From NCBI GenBank assembly GCA_003224515.1, contig QHZC01000255.1, positions 1 through 18,219 on the forward strand: a stretch of 18,219 nt of DNA, read 5' to 3'. The notes under the pieces were generated by a model. It was not told the origin of the DNA. It searched no databases and was given only the letters and a program-made list of their open reading frames with translations. Source of the DNA: Acidobacteriota bacterium. GTDB taxonomy: Bacteria; Acidobacteriota; Terriglobia; Acidiferrales; UBA7541. Below, in pieces: positions 1 through 8,201 of this stretch (positions within the stretch are counted from its first letter, which is position 1; each line of letters starts with the position of its first letter). The position numbers and the translations under genes were made by a program.

Positions 1-467
1 AAAAAATTCTGCGCACCTGACCGCGCCCGGAATGCCGGCCGGGGAGCATTGGACTTTTCATCGAAAGAATGCAAAACCGCGTCCTGCTGTTCAGTCGCCA
101 GGCCAGAGAATTTCGAAGCGCTCGGGAACACCTCACTCACTCTCGCCTGCAATTCAGGCAAACCCTCGCGGTACGTCTTCTGATCGTCGAGACCAAAGGT
201 GGCTAGGCCACGATCGATGAAATAAACAACACCGGCTTCGCGTGCCCCGGGAGTGTCGTCCGTCGGAATGAGGCGTGCTGTGATGGCCTCGATCTCGGCC
301 GCCTCTTCTGGAGTGAAGAACTCATATTTTGTCGGCGGCATAGCCTTCGCAGCGTTGTGCGCGTGCGTTGCAGCAGACAGAATTGCAGGCCAATTCGCCG
401 TAACCCATGCGGCGCTGAGACCTGTTCCTGCTCGCAGTAGAAAATCGCGTCGATTGAGCTCGTTCAT
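1..467 (-). CDS. Gluconate 2-dehydrogenase subunit 3 family protein (partial, runs off left edge)
   Basis: Reading the minus strand from the ATG at 467, the frame stays open to the window edge, giving 155 residues with the 3' end missing. The N-terminus carries a twin-arginine signal (R6-R7-D8-F9-L10) followed by a small-residue stretch ending near an Ala-rich region, so the product is probably exported by Tat. After it comes a segment beginning YEFFTPEEAAEIEAITARLI followed by PTDDTPGAREAGV, the hallmark opening of the gluconate 2-dehydrogenase subunit 3 family. In that family the small subunit partners a GMC-type FAD oxidoreductase, usually encoded next door; here that would lie left of the window. 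No clear Shine-Dalgarno precedes the ATG. It is divergent from the gene starting at 636. Family assignment is firm; substrate is unknown. Confidence 0.85.
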   Translation of the reverse strand, partial: MNELNRRDFLLRAGTGLSAAWVTANWPAILSAATHAHNAAKAMPPTKYEFFTPEEAAEIEAITARLIPTDDTPGAREAGVVYFIDRGLATFGLDDQKTYREGLPELQARVSEVFPSASKFSGLATEQQDAVLHSFDEKSNAPRPAFRARSGAQNF

Positions 468-635
468 TGTGTTTTGTCGTATATTCTCAGACTTCCCGAC
501 TGTAGGATGAAGCCGATTCTCCGTCACTTGAAGGAACGTTGGCAGGCCGCGCCCTCGGTTATACGATGCGCCGCATTCGGAATCCTCTTTCGATTTCGCG
601 AATCCGCCGTGATTCTGAGACACTATTAGACGCTT

Positions 636-1200
636 ATGGCTACGTTAACGGGGGCAATTGGATCCGGCAGCAAATGGCTGCTTGACAAAATAGTTGGCGC
701 GATCGCCGCCACAGGAATCAATCCTAACCTCCTGACATTCCTTGGACTGGTTGTGAATTTCGGCGCGGCAGCTTTCTTTGCCGTTGGCAGTTTCTTCACC
801 GGCGCCCTGATTATTTTCTTCGCCGGCTTCCTGGACATGTTGGATGGGCAAGTGGCGCGACGGCAGAACCGCGTCACCGCCTTCGGCGCATTCTACGATT
901 CCACGCTTGACCGCTATGCGGACATGGCCCTCTACATGGGCCTCTTGGTCTACTATTCCGTCAGCGGCCGAACTCCCTATGTCGTGCTGGCCGCGGTCGC
1001 CACCGCTGGCTCCGTCATGGTGAGTTATGCGCGGGCCCGCGCCGAGTCCCTTATTCCTCGGTGGGATCTTCAATCGCATGGGTCCGGTGCTCTGGGTAAT
1101 CGCCGTCGTTTCAACGCTCACAGTCATCCACCGCATCTATTACACCTGGCAGGAAACCAAGGTTGGCCGCGTCCTTCCCGGAATCAGGCTCTCGCTTTAG
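636..1200 (+). pseudogene. CDP-alcohol phosphatidyltransferase, broken by an internal deletion with frameshift
   Basis: Residues 1-141 are a typical integral membrane CDP-alcohol phosphatidyltransferase, which transfers a phosphatidyl group from CDP-diacylglycerol to an alcohol. The full motif is present: D67, D70-G71, A74-R75, then G84, D88 and D92 at canonical spacing. After the codons for SYARARAESLIP (to 1058) the frame is lost. From 1057 the +1 frame reads LGGIFNRMGPVLWVIAVVST and on through VIHRIYYTWQE to a TAG at 1198-1200, which looks like the natural C-terminal membrane helix and tail. In relatives roughly 17-20 residues, often containing a GFxxRPER-like segment, join these halves, so about 50-60 bases with length 3n+2 seem missing. 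The uninterrupted frame ends at 1250 with a meaningless tail. No strong ribosome-binding site is visible. The domain call is secure; whether the lesion is real or a sequencing/assembly error is not decidable here. Confidence 0.85.
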
Positions 1201-1608
1201 CCGGCATCTCTTTCCAACTCCCGCGGAAGAATGCGTACCTATCGAGCTAAGTAAAGAGACATCTCTAAGTGTTTGTCTTAATTTCGATTTCTCTTTCCAT
1301 CTCCCCAGCTTCCCTCTTCTCAACCTGCCACCAAGGGAGGCCCAAGTCCTTCTCCGCTCCTTGCTTCATATGTTTGACTCCACCAATCGCCGCGCGCCAC
1401 CGGCCATAGCTGCGTCGACGAACCTTTGAGTATTTTCGCGCCGCCCACGAAGCAACGTTCACCGATTTCGCCCGCCGCACCATGCTTGCCGCACCTAAGC
1501 GGCTGACGAGGAATCCCTTACCGTTGACAACGTATGTCCGCCGATGCTGCATGAACCCCACACCGGTGCGGCACGGAGGTTTCACTGTTAATTTTGCTCA
1601 TCACCTCT
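1201..1608. other. Gene-poor stretch between the broken phosphatidyltransferase and the PQQ dehydrogenase
   Basis: Open frames exist on both strands, the longest about 106 codons on the minus strand (1265-1585), but none shows a family motif I recognise, a good start or a ribosome-binding site. It lies at the 3' ends of two convergent genes, so a terminator is expected, but I see no convincing stem followed by a T-run. I cannot assign content. Confidence 0.4.
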
Positions 1609-3570
1609 TCAGGGAAGCGCGAAAGCGATGAATGCATCACCAACCGGGTTATCACACGTACGCCCGCCACCCAGGCAATTACCATTCGCCGTGATACTTC
1701 GATCCGGTACATTTCCACCGAACGCGTTGACAATAAACTCGCGTCCATCCGCGAGGTAGGCTATGGGGCCCGCCGCCGCTCCACCGGCGTTGGTAACGTT
1801 GGCGGGGGCATCGAAGCTAAACAGCATCTTGCCTGACTTTGCGTCAGCCGCATCAAACTTACCGTTCCCCTCACCGAAGAACACCACGTCACCGGCAACA
1901 AGCACGCCCGACTTCGCTGGTTGAGGCACCTGAATCTTCCAAACAACTTTACCTGTTCGCGTGTCGGTGGCTCCGTACAGGCCAAAGGGCTTTGCGCCAG
2001 GAACGTGGTTGATAAAGGTCGAGCCCAGGTGCAGGTCTCCGTTGACCGCCTGGGGGATAAGACTGTCATTGCCGGAGTGAGTCTTGAAGACGTCCGGATC
2101 GTGCCTGGCGCCGTAGTAGACGAATTTTGTTCGTGGGCTATAAGCTGCCGGGTTCCATTCGCATCCCCCGTTGTCACCCGGCATAATCAGCCGCAGCGTC
2201 TCATCGGGAGGAGTGTATTGGGGCGAAAGGGCAACCTCGGTCTGACCTGGAGCGAGGAAGGACGGAAAAGCAGCGGTTATAGCAGCCGTGTCGGGCTGTT
2301 CCTCAGCTGTGAGCTGGTCGAACCGGAGCGGGGTCATCGGCTCGACAGCAGAATAGGGTTGGGTTGCTGCGGCCATCTGGAACGCGGCACCCATGCCACT
2401 TGCTGGGACGGGTTTCTCGGTCACCGCGAAGATGGCCTGGCCCGTGCGGCGGTCGAGAATAAAGTACTGCCCGGTCTTGGCGCAATGGCCGAGCGCACTG
2501 AAATGCTTTCCTTCTTTCTCGATCGGGAATAGGACGGCGGGTTGCGCGCTGTCGTAGTCCCAAATGTCGTGGTGCACTTCCTGGAAATGCCACACCGGAT
2601 TGTCGGTATATAGGTCTACCGCAACGACCGATGCGGAAAATAGATTGTCGCCACCCCGGTTCTCGCCTTGAATGTCGGGCGCAGCATTCCCCACGCTAAG
2701 GTACACAAGCCCTAAGTCCGCATCGATGGCCGGCGGGTTCCACACCGCACCGCCACCAGTCAAGAAAGACTGGCCAGCGAAGCTATTCGGCTGCGTCGTG
2801 GAGAAGCGCCACACGGTTTTGCCAGTTTTTGCGTCGAGGGCGAATACCTGGCCTCGTATCTCAAACTCGCCGCCCGATAAGCTGATGACGACCAGTTCGC
2901 GGCCACCGGCTTCCACGAATTGAGGAGCCGAATTGATAGCGACCCTGTCATGGAAATCAGCTACCGTGCTCTTCCACGCGACTTTGCCAGTTTCTGCATT
3001 CAAGGCCACGACAGAATCGTCAAACCGCCCAACGAACACCTTGCCATCTCCGAAGGCCACGCCATGGTTGTTCCGGCCACAGCAGAGAAAGAACTTCGCG
3101 AGCTGCGTCTCGTCGTTGAAGCCGTCAAACTTCCATAGCATACCTCCCGTTGCGGCATTCAAAGCGAATACATCGTCGTGGCCGTCAGTGATGAATAAAC
3201 GGCCATCGACCTCGATGGGCGAGGCTTCCAGTTCAGACAGCGGATCGAGTACGCCGGTGTGGAAGACCCAGGCCACCTGCAGGTTCTTGACGTTGCTGGG
3301 ATTGATTTGGTCTAGGTTCTGGAATCGCGTGTTGGCAAGGTCCTTGCCGTGATGCGGCCAGTCATGATTGGCATGTTCACGTTCTGCGGAGGTGCGCCAG
3401 GCTCCAAAATAAAGGGCCACGCCAAAAGAAATTGTGGCCGCGGCCACAATTAAAGCGATGCTGCGCGCCGCAGGCCATCGTCCCATTGCGGACCGCACAT
3501 TTCGTGCAAGGAATTCGAGGATACTGGCAGAATTGGTCCTATGCGAGTCGAGGGCCCCAGTTTCTTTCAT
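1609..3570 (-). CDS. Membrane-anchored PQQ-dependent (quinoprotein) dehydrogenase
   Basis: A 653-residue protein of the PQQ alcohol/glucose dehydrogenase beta-propeller superfamily, oxidising an alcohol or sugar in the periplasm. An N-terminal hydrophobic helix (about 36-57) acts as anchor or uncleaved signal. Then comes the conserved opening DWPHHGKDLANTRFQNLDQIN (71-90), the vicinal cysteines C163-C164 that form the ring disulfide next to PQQ, and repeated propeller signatures such as ALNAxTGKxxWK. By alignment to methanol dehydrogenases the metal/PQQ ligands are E235, N295 (SVGNAAPD) and the catalytic D338 in HHDIWDYD, followed by D340. No haem c motif CxxCH is present, so electrons must go to a separate acceptor. 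An AGAGGTG ribosome-binding site sits just upstream of the ATG. It appears monocistronic. Superfamily certain; substrate unknown. Confidence 0.9.
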   Translation of the reverse strand: MKETGALDSHRTNSASILEFLARNVRSAMGRWPAARSIALIVAAATISFGVALYFGAWRTSAEREHANHDWPHHGKDLANTRFQNLDQINPSNVKNLQVAWVFHTGVLDPLSELEASPIEVDGRLFITDGHDDVFALNAATGGMLWKFDGFNDETQLAKFFLCCGRNNHGVAFGDGKVFVGRFDDSVVALNAETGKVAWKSTVADFHDRVAINSAPQFVEAGGRELVVISLSGGEFEIRGQVFALDAKTGKTVWRFSTTQPNSFAGQSFLTGGGAVWNPPAIDADLGLVYLSVGNAAPDIQGENRGGDNLFSASVVAVDLYTDNPVWHFQEVHHDIWDYDSAQPAVLFPIEKEGKHFSALGHCAKTGQYFILDRRTGQAIFAVTEKPVPASGMGAAFQMAAATQPYSAVEPMTPLRFDQLTAEEQPDTAAITAAFPSFLAPGQTEVALSPQYTPPDETLRLIMPGDNGGCEWNPAAYSPRTKFVYYGARHDPDVFKTHSGNDSLIPQAVNGDLHLGSTFINHVPGAKPFGLYGATDTRTGKVVWKIQVPQPAKSGVLVAGDVVFFGEGNGKFDAADAKSGKMLFSFDAPANVTNAGGAAAGPIAYLADGREFIVNAFGGNVPDRSITANGNCLGGGRTCDNPVGDAFIAFALP

Positions 3571-3971
3571 AAAGCACCTCTTTATCTTTAGAATTCTTCA
3601 ATCCGAGAAGGGATAGGTATCATGACCTCTTCCAATGCAGATCAGAATTGGAGGCGGTGGCCGTGTCGCTACTACGCGGATTCGGACGAGAAGGCATACG
3701 ACCCTTCTCTCCAAACGAGGCGCATTCACAGATGGGATCTGTGAGGCCTCACTTTCATTGGAAAGCCAGGTGGACAGCCTACCTAGCGGGTAAGAGTATA
3801 AGCCCGCCCAAAAGGATTTTGTCGACATTTTTTCGACCCAGCCGCGGGCCAGATTTAACTCGCGCTGGGCTTATCCTGCAGATCTTCCTTGCTGCCTTCT
3901 TGGGAGGCACGGCGAATCACGGGCTCCTCCCGCGTGTTATGCTTCCGCGCTCAAACTAGATGGAGCGAACA
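3571..3971. other. Gene-poor stretch upstream of the PQQ dehydrogenase
   Basis: This stretch should hold the minus-strand promoter of the PQQ dehydrogenase and a plus-strand promoter for the former folD. A 103-codon plus-strand frame (3648-3959) ends 12 bases before the folD start but has no recognisable motif or ribosome-binding site, so I do not call it a gene. I find no repeat or RNA element here. Confidence 0.35.
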
Positions 3972-4130
3972 ATGACAGCACGCGTCCTCGACGGCACAGA
4001 AATTCGCGATCAGGACTTGGCCGAACCCGAGGACGAAATTGAGCGCCTTGCCACCGAAGGCATTCGCCCCGGTGTTGCGGCGGTACTCATCGGCGAAATC
4101 TTGCCTCCCACCGCTGTGTCAAAAGCATGA
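3972..4130 (+). pseudogene. folD: N-terminal remnant of folD (methylene-THF dehydrogenase/cyclohydrolase)
   Basis: The frame starts MTARVLDGTEIRDQDLAEP and continues to ERLATEGIRPGVAAVLIG, the standard N-terminus of bifunctional FolD, which interconverts methylene-, methenyl- and formyl-tetrahydrofolate. It then stops at codon 53, whereas intact FolD has about 280-300 residues. A GGAG at 3962-3965 is a well placed ribosome-binding site. Just after the LIG segment another frame reads ASHRCVKSMIAAY before a stop. That resembles the next conserved FolD block (xSxxYVxxKxxAC with the catalytic Lys region), so an indel near 4100 followed by further decay is likely. Downstream to 4484 I see no later FolD motifs. 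This is a dead fragment, perhaps left after relocation or duplication of the essential gene. The identification rests on one conserved block plus a second shifted one. Confidence 0.75.
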
Positions 4131-4484
4131 TTGCCGCATACAACTGATCTTTGCCGGATGAAAGAATTCATTGAAGGAGCGAAGAGAATAGTTTTGAGAG
4201 TCACACCGGTACAACTGCTCCGCTTATTATGGTCCGCTCATTACGCGCTACCCGTTCCATAAAAAGGGAAGTCAAGAGAAAAAAACTCTCTCTCGAGCGG
4301 AGGCCGAGAAGATTTTTGTCGCGACATCCAGCCCACTGAATGTAGGTGCACACTCTCCTCGATTAGCGAGAAGGTTTTGCTCTGGTTTGCGATCCCATTC
4401 CCGTGGTTTCATTTTCTTGTGGTGATCGCGCCAATCCAGTCTAGAAACGTAGCAAGCGAAAGTGGTCTTGAGATGTTCTTCCCG
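4131..4484. other. Gene-poor stretch between the folD remnant and the lipid operon end
   Basis: AT-richer sequence downstream of the folD fragment (plus) and of the last operon gene (minus). No frame has recognisable homology, and I find no clear later FolD block. Oligo-A/T and purine-rich runs near 4260-4310 might contribute to termination of the minus-strand operon, but no strong stem-loop with T-run was found. Confidence 0.35.
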
Positions 4485-5288
4485 TCAGTCGCGGGCCTGC
4501 CCCGACCCAGTCGGCGTCGATACTGAGGAGTTCTCTACCTGCTCTACTATACCCCTACTCCGTTTCAAGGCTTCTTCCACGGGTGCAGCGACGATTTCTC
4601 GAACACGTTCGCGCAGTGCCGGCACATCTTCCTTCGTCAAACCGTTGGTCTCGATGGTATCGTGCAGATGAACCGTAATTTTCACCGGCCAGAGCATCCA
4701 GTGACCGGTCCGGTGATGCTGGAAGGAGCCCACCAGGCTGACGGGTACGATGGGAATGCCGAGCTGCTGCGCGACGCGGAAGCCTCCGTCCTGGAATTGA
4801 TCCACTCGTCCGTCGCGCGTCCGCTTGGCTTCCGGAAAAATAATCAGGCTGGTGCCGCCGCCGACCGCGTCTTGGGTGAGGCGCCACATACGCTTCAAAT
4901 CGGACGGTCGCCGGACAACCGGAACGGGGACGTTGCCGAAGCGCTTCATCAGCCAGCCGTACGCCGGAATCTTGAAGTGGGATTCCAGCTCCCATCCGCG
5001 GACAAACTGCGGGATCGCGCAGTAGAGCATGAAAGGATCGAAGAGATTGACGTGATTCGCAACGAAGAAAGACGTACGGGCAGCATCGAAGCCGGCGGAG
5101 CGGCGGACCTCGACCTGCGCCCCGGAAAGAAACACGATGCGGCGGCAGAAACTGCGCTGCAGCCAATCATGCTTGCGAGGATCGAGGAAGATGCCGAGAA
5201 AGATGAGCAGTGGCACGACCAGGAAGAAATGCAAGCCGCTGAAGATCCAGAGAATAGCGCTGCGGAACACCAACCCTGCCCGTTTCAT
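4485..5288 (-). CDS. 1-acylglycerol-3-phosphate acyltransferase family protein (PlsC-like)
   Basis: A 267-residue membrane-bound acyltransferase that moves an acyl chain from acyl-CoA or acyl-ACP to a (lyso)glycerolipid. An N-terminal hydrophobic segment (about 8-35) is followed by the catalytic HX4D motif H79-VNLF-D84, then F151-P152-E153 with the basic run KRTRDG, which takes the place of the usual FPEG(T)xR substrate-phosphate site (Gly replaced by Ala). A VPVSLVGS-type block follows in the expected place. I chose the ATG at 5288 because it overlaps the TGA of the upstream lipid kinase as ATGA, implying translational coupling; an in-frame start 15 codons earlier would lie inside that gene. 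It is the last gene of the operon. The family is certain. The acceptor (lysophosphatidate, an alkylglycerol phosphate or another lysolipid) is not. Confidence 0.9.
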   Translation of the reverse strand: MKRAGLVFRSAILWIFSGLHFFLVVPLLIFLGIFLDPRKHDWLQRSFCRRIVFLSGAQVEVRRSAGFDAARTSFFVANHVNLFDPFMLYCAIPQFVRGWELESHFKIPAYGWLMKRFGNVPVPVVRRPSDLKRMWRLTQDAVGGGTSLIIFPEAKRTRDGRVDQFQDGGFRVAQQLGIPIVPVSLVGSFQHHRTGHWMLWPVKITVHLHDTIETNGLTKEDVPALRERVREIVAAPVEEALKRSRGIVEQVENSSVSTPTGSGQARD

Positions 5289-6184
5289 ATATAGATGTCC
5301 ACGGCGGCGGGAACAATATCCAGTGCCCGGCACTCCAGAGTCACGACTTCTCCATCGATCATGATGTCCACCGGTGCGGCCACCTTGAATTCGACGTGGC
5401 GCACCGCGCGGCGTGAAGCGAGCGGATGTCTGATATGAGAGCCGTCATAAAGTCGCGGCAATGTACGGAGCAATCCCAGCCGACCGATTGGGCCCCAGCG
5501 GACAAATTCAATGAGCCCGTCGGTAGGATCCGCGTGCGGCGCGATGAGCATTGTGCCGCCCGTGTACTTGCTGTTGTTGAACGTCAAGAAAAGAGAACGC
5601 CGCTCGTCCCACTCCGCATCGTCGTCGCAGCGCAAAGCCAAAGAGCGCCGACGCAACTGCACCACGCGCACGAAAACACCCAGCAAATAGCCGAGATCGC
5701 CAAACGGCTTGAACATGCGATTGGTCAGCGCGGCGACATCTGCCGTAAAGCCGACACTCAGCAGATTGAAGGAATAGATTTCGCCGGCGGCGTGCGTCAG
5801 GCGCAAGAGGTCGACGGTGCGAGTGCGGCCCTCGAGAAGCGCTTGCATCGAAGCCGCGGCTCCGTCCTCTGCAAAATCGCGCAAGAAAGAATTACCGGTG
5901 CCAAGCGGCAGAAATCCCAGTGCGATGCGTTGGACGGCAGTGCGTAGGGCAAAAACTCCGTTGAGGATTTCGTGAGCCGTGCCATCACCACCGACGGCAA
6001 GAAAGCGCCTGTAACCTTGATCGTAGGCTTCGCGGGCAAGTTGCACAGCGTGGCCTGGATCTGTCGAAGCGATGACGTCGACCTGCAATCCTTTCTCGCG
6101 CAAACGCGCGAGAGCAGACCCAGCAAGCTTCGCGGAGCGGCCACCACCGGCGGCGGGGTTGACGATGGCGAAGAAGCGATTCAT
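5285..6184 (-). CDS. Diacylglycerol kinase family lipid kinase (YegS/DgkB-type)
   Basis: A 299-residue soluble or peripheral lipid kinase that phosphorylates diacylglycerol or a related lipid with ATP. Visible motifs are the N-terminal FAIVNPAAGGG nucleotide-binding turn, the DAGK signature GGDGTAHEILNG (65-76), the LGTGN block (94-98) followed by SFLRDF, and a C-terminal IMIDGE segment as in the family. Length is normal and nothing is missing. The ATG at 6184 is used; a TTG three codons upstream is possible, and neither has a clear ribosome-binding site. Its stop overlaps the start of the PlsC-like gene, and it follows the AMP ligase after about 60 bases. Pairing with PlsC and acyl-activating enzymes points to synthesis or salvage of a phosphorylated glycerolipid. 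Confidence 0.92.
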   Translation of the reverse strand: MNRFFAIVNPAAGGGRSAKLAGSALARLREKGLQVDVIASTDPGHAVQLAREAYDQGYRRFLAVGGDGTAHEILNGVFALRTAVQRIALGFLPLGTGNSFLRDFAEDGAAASMQALLEGRTRTVDLLRLTHAAGEIYSFNLLSVGFTADVAALTNRMFKPFGDLGYLLGVFVRVVQLRRRSLALRCDDDAEWDERRSLFLTFNNSKYTGGTMLIAPHADPTDGLIEFVRWGPIGRLGLLRTLPRLYDGSHIRHPLASRRAVRHVEFKVAAPVDIMIDGEVVTLECRALDIVPAAVDIYI

Positions 6185-6246
6185 TTGAAGCAAGAACGAA
6201 TCCGAATTTCTAACTCGCGATCCACACGATCATTTCCAAATGGGCT

Positions 6247-7896
6247 TCACAAGGGCAGAATCGCAGTCCGGGGAAAGTCCTCATCCAGCAGAACAACCCC
6301 GTGGACACGCTTGTAGTTTAGCAGGCGATTGTTGCGCGCGTTGATGTCCAGCCGGAGTTCTTCGCTGTACTGTTGTCCCGGCTCGGGATGGAGAACCAGC
6401 ACAAGTTTTTCGCCAGTGTTCGAAGGTTTGGGCCAGATGTAGTTGGCGGCGAAAACGCAAAATTCCTTTACAGAAAGGCTCTCGAAAACGGCTTCGATGT
6501 CCTCGGGATAAATGTTTTTCCCTTCTTCGGTGACGATCATGTTTTTCTTGCGCCCCGTCAACTGCAAATGACCCGCGCCGTCGAAGCGGCCAAGGTCACC
6601 GGTCAGGAGCCGGCCGTCGACGATCGTTTCCGCCGTGAGTTCAGGCTCATTCAAGTAGCCCGCCGTGATTGTCTTGCTGCAAACAGAGACTTCGCCGACG
6701 CCGTCGACGGCGGGGTTCACGATGCGTACTTCCATCCCGGGCAGCGGCTTGCCAACGGTATCCGCGCGAAACGGTTTCAAATCGTTGACCGTGATGGCCG
6801 TCCCGGCTTCCGTGAGTCCATATCCGTTGGCGACGGGAATTCCGAGATCGTAGAAAAATTGCAGCGTCTGTGGTTCGGTGAAGGCGCCACCGACGATGAT
6901 GGCGCGAAGCTCTCCACCAAACGCTTCATGGACTTGCTTGAGCAGGCGGCGGCTGATTCCGAGACGCGGCTGGCTCTTCGTGAGTGCTTTGTTGATTCGA
7001 ACGAGTGCGTTGAAAACTTTACGTTTACCCGGTGGCAGCGCGTCGAAGCGCGCCTGCAGGCCTTTCTGCAAATTTTTCAAAACGAGAGGAACGAGACTCA
7101 CATAAGTGATCTTGTATTTCGGAAAGGCTTCGCGCACATATTCGGGACGCAACGTGCGCAAATGCACGACCGTTGCGCCACATGTGAAGGGCCCGAAAAA
7201 ACCAACCATGAAATCGATGGCATGATTTGTTGGCAAGATACTGAGGTAGCGCACGCCTGGCCAGAACGGATATAGCGATGTAAGCGCGACGCACTGCTCC
7301 AAATAGTTTTCATGCGTCATCATACAACCCTTCGGGCGGCCCCCCGTCCCGGAGGAGTAGACAATGCACGCCGTGTCCCTGCGTTCGCGCGCGATGAAGA
7401 CAGCCTCGCCTGTGCCTCGATGCTCTTCCCAGCGCCGCGCGCCGGCGAGATCGGCGTTTGCCGGCGCTTCCGTGACCAGCACGGTTTGCACACTCGTGGC
7501 GACCGCGCGGCCCGCCGAGACGCTGAGTTGCCGCCAGATCGGATATTCCGTGATCAGGACGGTAGCGCTCGAATGCTTGAGCAGTTGCCACTGCTCGTCC
7601 GGCGTCAGTTTGTAATCGAGCGGCACCAGGACGCCACCCGAAAAGAAGATTGCGTAGGCCGAGATCAGCCACTTCGGCTGATTCGTCATGATGATGCTGG
7701 CGCGAGCTCCAGCGGAGAAACCGCCGTCCTGTAAACCTTTCGAAAGCGGATGCGCACGCTCCTTGAAGTCGCCGTACGTGAGGCGCTCTTTCTCACACTG
7801 GCGATCGGCTTCGATCAAACACACTTCGTTCGAATACCGATCTAGCGCATCCCGCAGCGCTTCGCCGATGGATTGATATTTCGAAAGGTCCAGCAT
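6247..7896 (-). CDS. AMP-dependent acyl-CoA/acyl-ACP synthetase (ligase 1)
   Basis: A 549-residue ANL-superfamily enzyme that adenylates a carboxylic acid, probably a fatty acid, and passes it to CoA or to the adjacent ACP. Core motifs: P-loop YSSGTGGRPKG (180-190), A5 motif NGYGLTEAG (357-365), A7 TGD (432-434), and hinge GRKKNMIVTEEGKNIYPEDIE (448 onward). The C-terminus ends FPRTAILPL, so the catalytic lysine expected in the last motif (PxTxxxK) is absent. In the next frame the same DNA reads LVKPIWK and stops at 6230, hinting at a small indel. The ATG at 7896 shares one base with the TGA of the ACP gene (TGATG); the longer open frame up to 8157 just overlies the ACP gene. Tight coupling with the ACP suggests that protein is its acceptor. 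Confidence 0.9.
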   Translation of the reverse strand: MLDLSKYQSIGEALRDALDRYSNEVCLIEADRQCEKERLTYGDFKERAHPLSKGLQDGGFSAGARASIIMTNQPKWLISAYAIFFSGGVLVPLDYKLTPDEQWQLLKHSSATVLITEYPIWRQLSVSAGRAVATSVQTVLVTEAPANADLAGARRWEEHRGTGEAVFIARERRDTACIVYSSGTGGRPKGCMMTHENYLEQCVALTSLYPFWPGVRYLSILPTNHAIDFMVGFFGPFTCGATVVHLRTLRPEYVREAFPKYKITYVSLVPLVLKNLQKGLQARFDALPPGKRKVFNALVRINKALTKSQPRLGISRRLLKQVHEAFGGELRAIIVGGAFTEPQTLQFFYDLGIPVANGYGLTEAGTAITVNDLKPFRADTVGKPLPGMEVRIVNPAVDGVGEVSVCSKTITAGYLNEPELTAETIVDGRLLTGDLGRFDGAGHLQLTGRKKNMIVTEEGKNIYPEDIEAVFESLSVKEFCVFAANYIWPKPSNTGEKLVLVLHPEPGQQYSEELRLDINARNNRLLNYKRVHGVVLLDEDFPRTAILPL

Positions 7897-8138
7897 CACA
7901 GGCGGGAGTGAATGCGTTCGGCCAGGGTCTTGAAGTCGCTGACGCCTTGAACCTCGTAATCGGGCAGTTCGATGCCGAAATGATTTTCGAGGCGCGAGAG
8001 CATCTCCAGTGTCTGCAGGCTGTCGATGCCCAGTTTCTTGAAGAAATCGTCTCTGGGCTCGAGTGATCCCTCGGGGAGTTGAAAATGCTCTGCCGCAAGG
8101 TCCAACACTTCCTGAGTGGTTTGATCTAGCGTTCGCAT
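7896..8138 (-). CDS. Acyl carrier protein (phosphopantetheine-binding)
   Basis: An 80-residue acidic helical protein. The phosphopantetheine attachment motif LGIDSLQTLEML places the modified serine at S40. Flanking features (DDFFKKLGIDS before, RLENHFGIELPD after) match the four-helix ACP fold. It is more divergent than a housekeeping AcpP and sits in an operon immediately before an AMP ligase (one-base overlap), so it is probably a dedicated carrier for a special acyl chain, loaded by that ligase and possibly delivering to the reductases or to the PlsC-like enzyme. The start ATG has no obvious Shine-Dalgarno; it lies 63 bases after the enoyl-CoA hydratase stop. Family certain; role inferred from neighbours. 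Confidence 0.92.
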   Translation of the reverse strand: MRTLDQTTQEVLDLAAEHFQLPEGSLEPRDDFFKKLGIDSLQTLEMLSRLENHFGIELPDYEVQGVSDFKTLAERIHSRL

Positions 8139-8201
8139 AGAGTGGCCAATTTATCATCCCTGTGCCAACAAGGACAATTCACCGAGACACGATTCCCGCG
8201 A

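Noticed and set aside
1059..1250. Out-of-frame C-terminal tail of the phosphatidyltransferase frame
   Set aside because: The tail (RWDLQSHGSG…) is not family-like, while the neighbouring frame gives the expected membrane helix, so it is a frameshift product.
1265..1585. 106-codon minus-strand frame downstream of the PQQ dehydrogenase
   Set aside because: No recognisable domain and weak start context; other frames of the same DNA looked equally uninformative.
3648..3959. Possible 103-residue gene just before the folD remnant
   Set aside because: No ribosome-binding site, no motif and odd composition; kept only as part of a gene-poor stretch.
6373..7275. 300-codon plus-strand frame
   Set aside because: It lies antisense inside ligase 1, whose motifs are unmistakable; the frame has no recognisable domain.
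7899..8157. N-terminal extension of AMP ligase 1 upstream of 7896
   Set aside because: It overlies the ACP gene in another frame and has no ligase-like sequence. The TGATG junction at 7896 gives a natural start.
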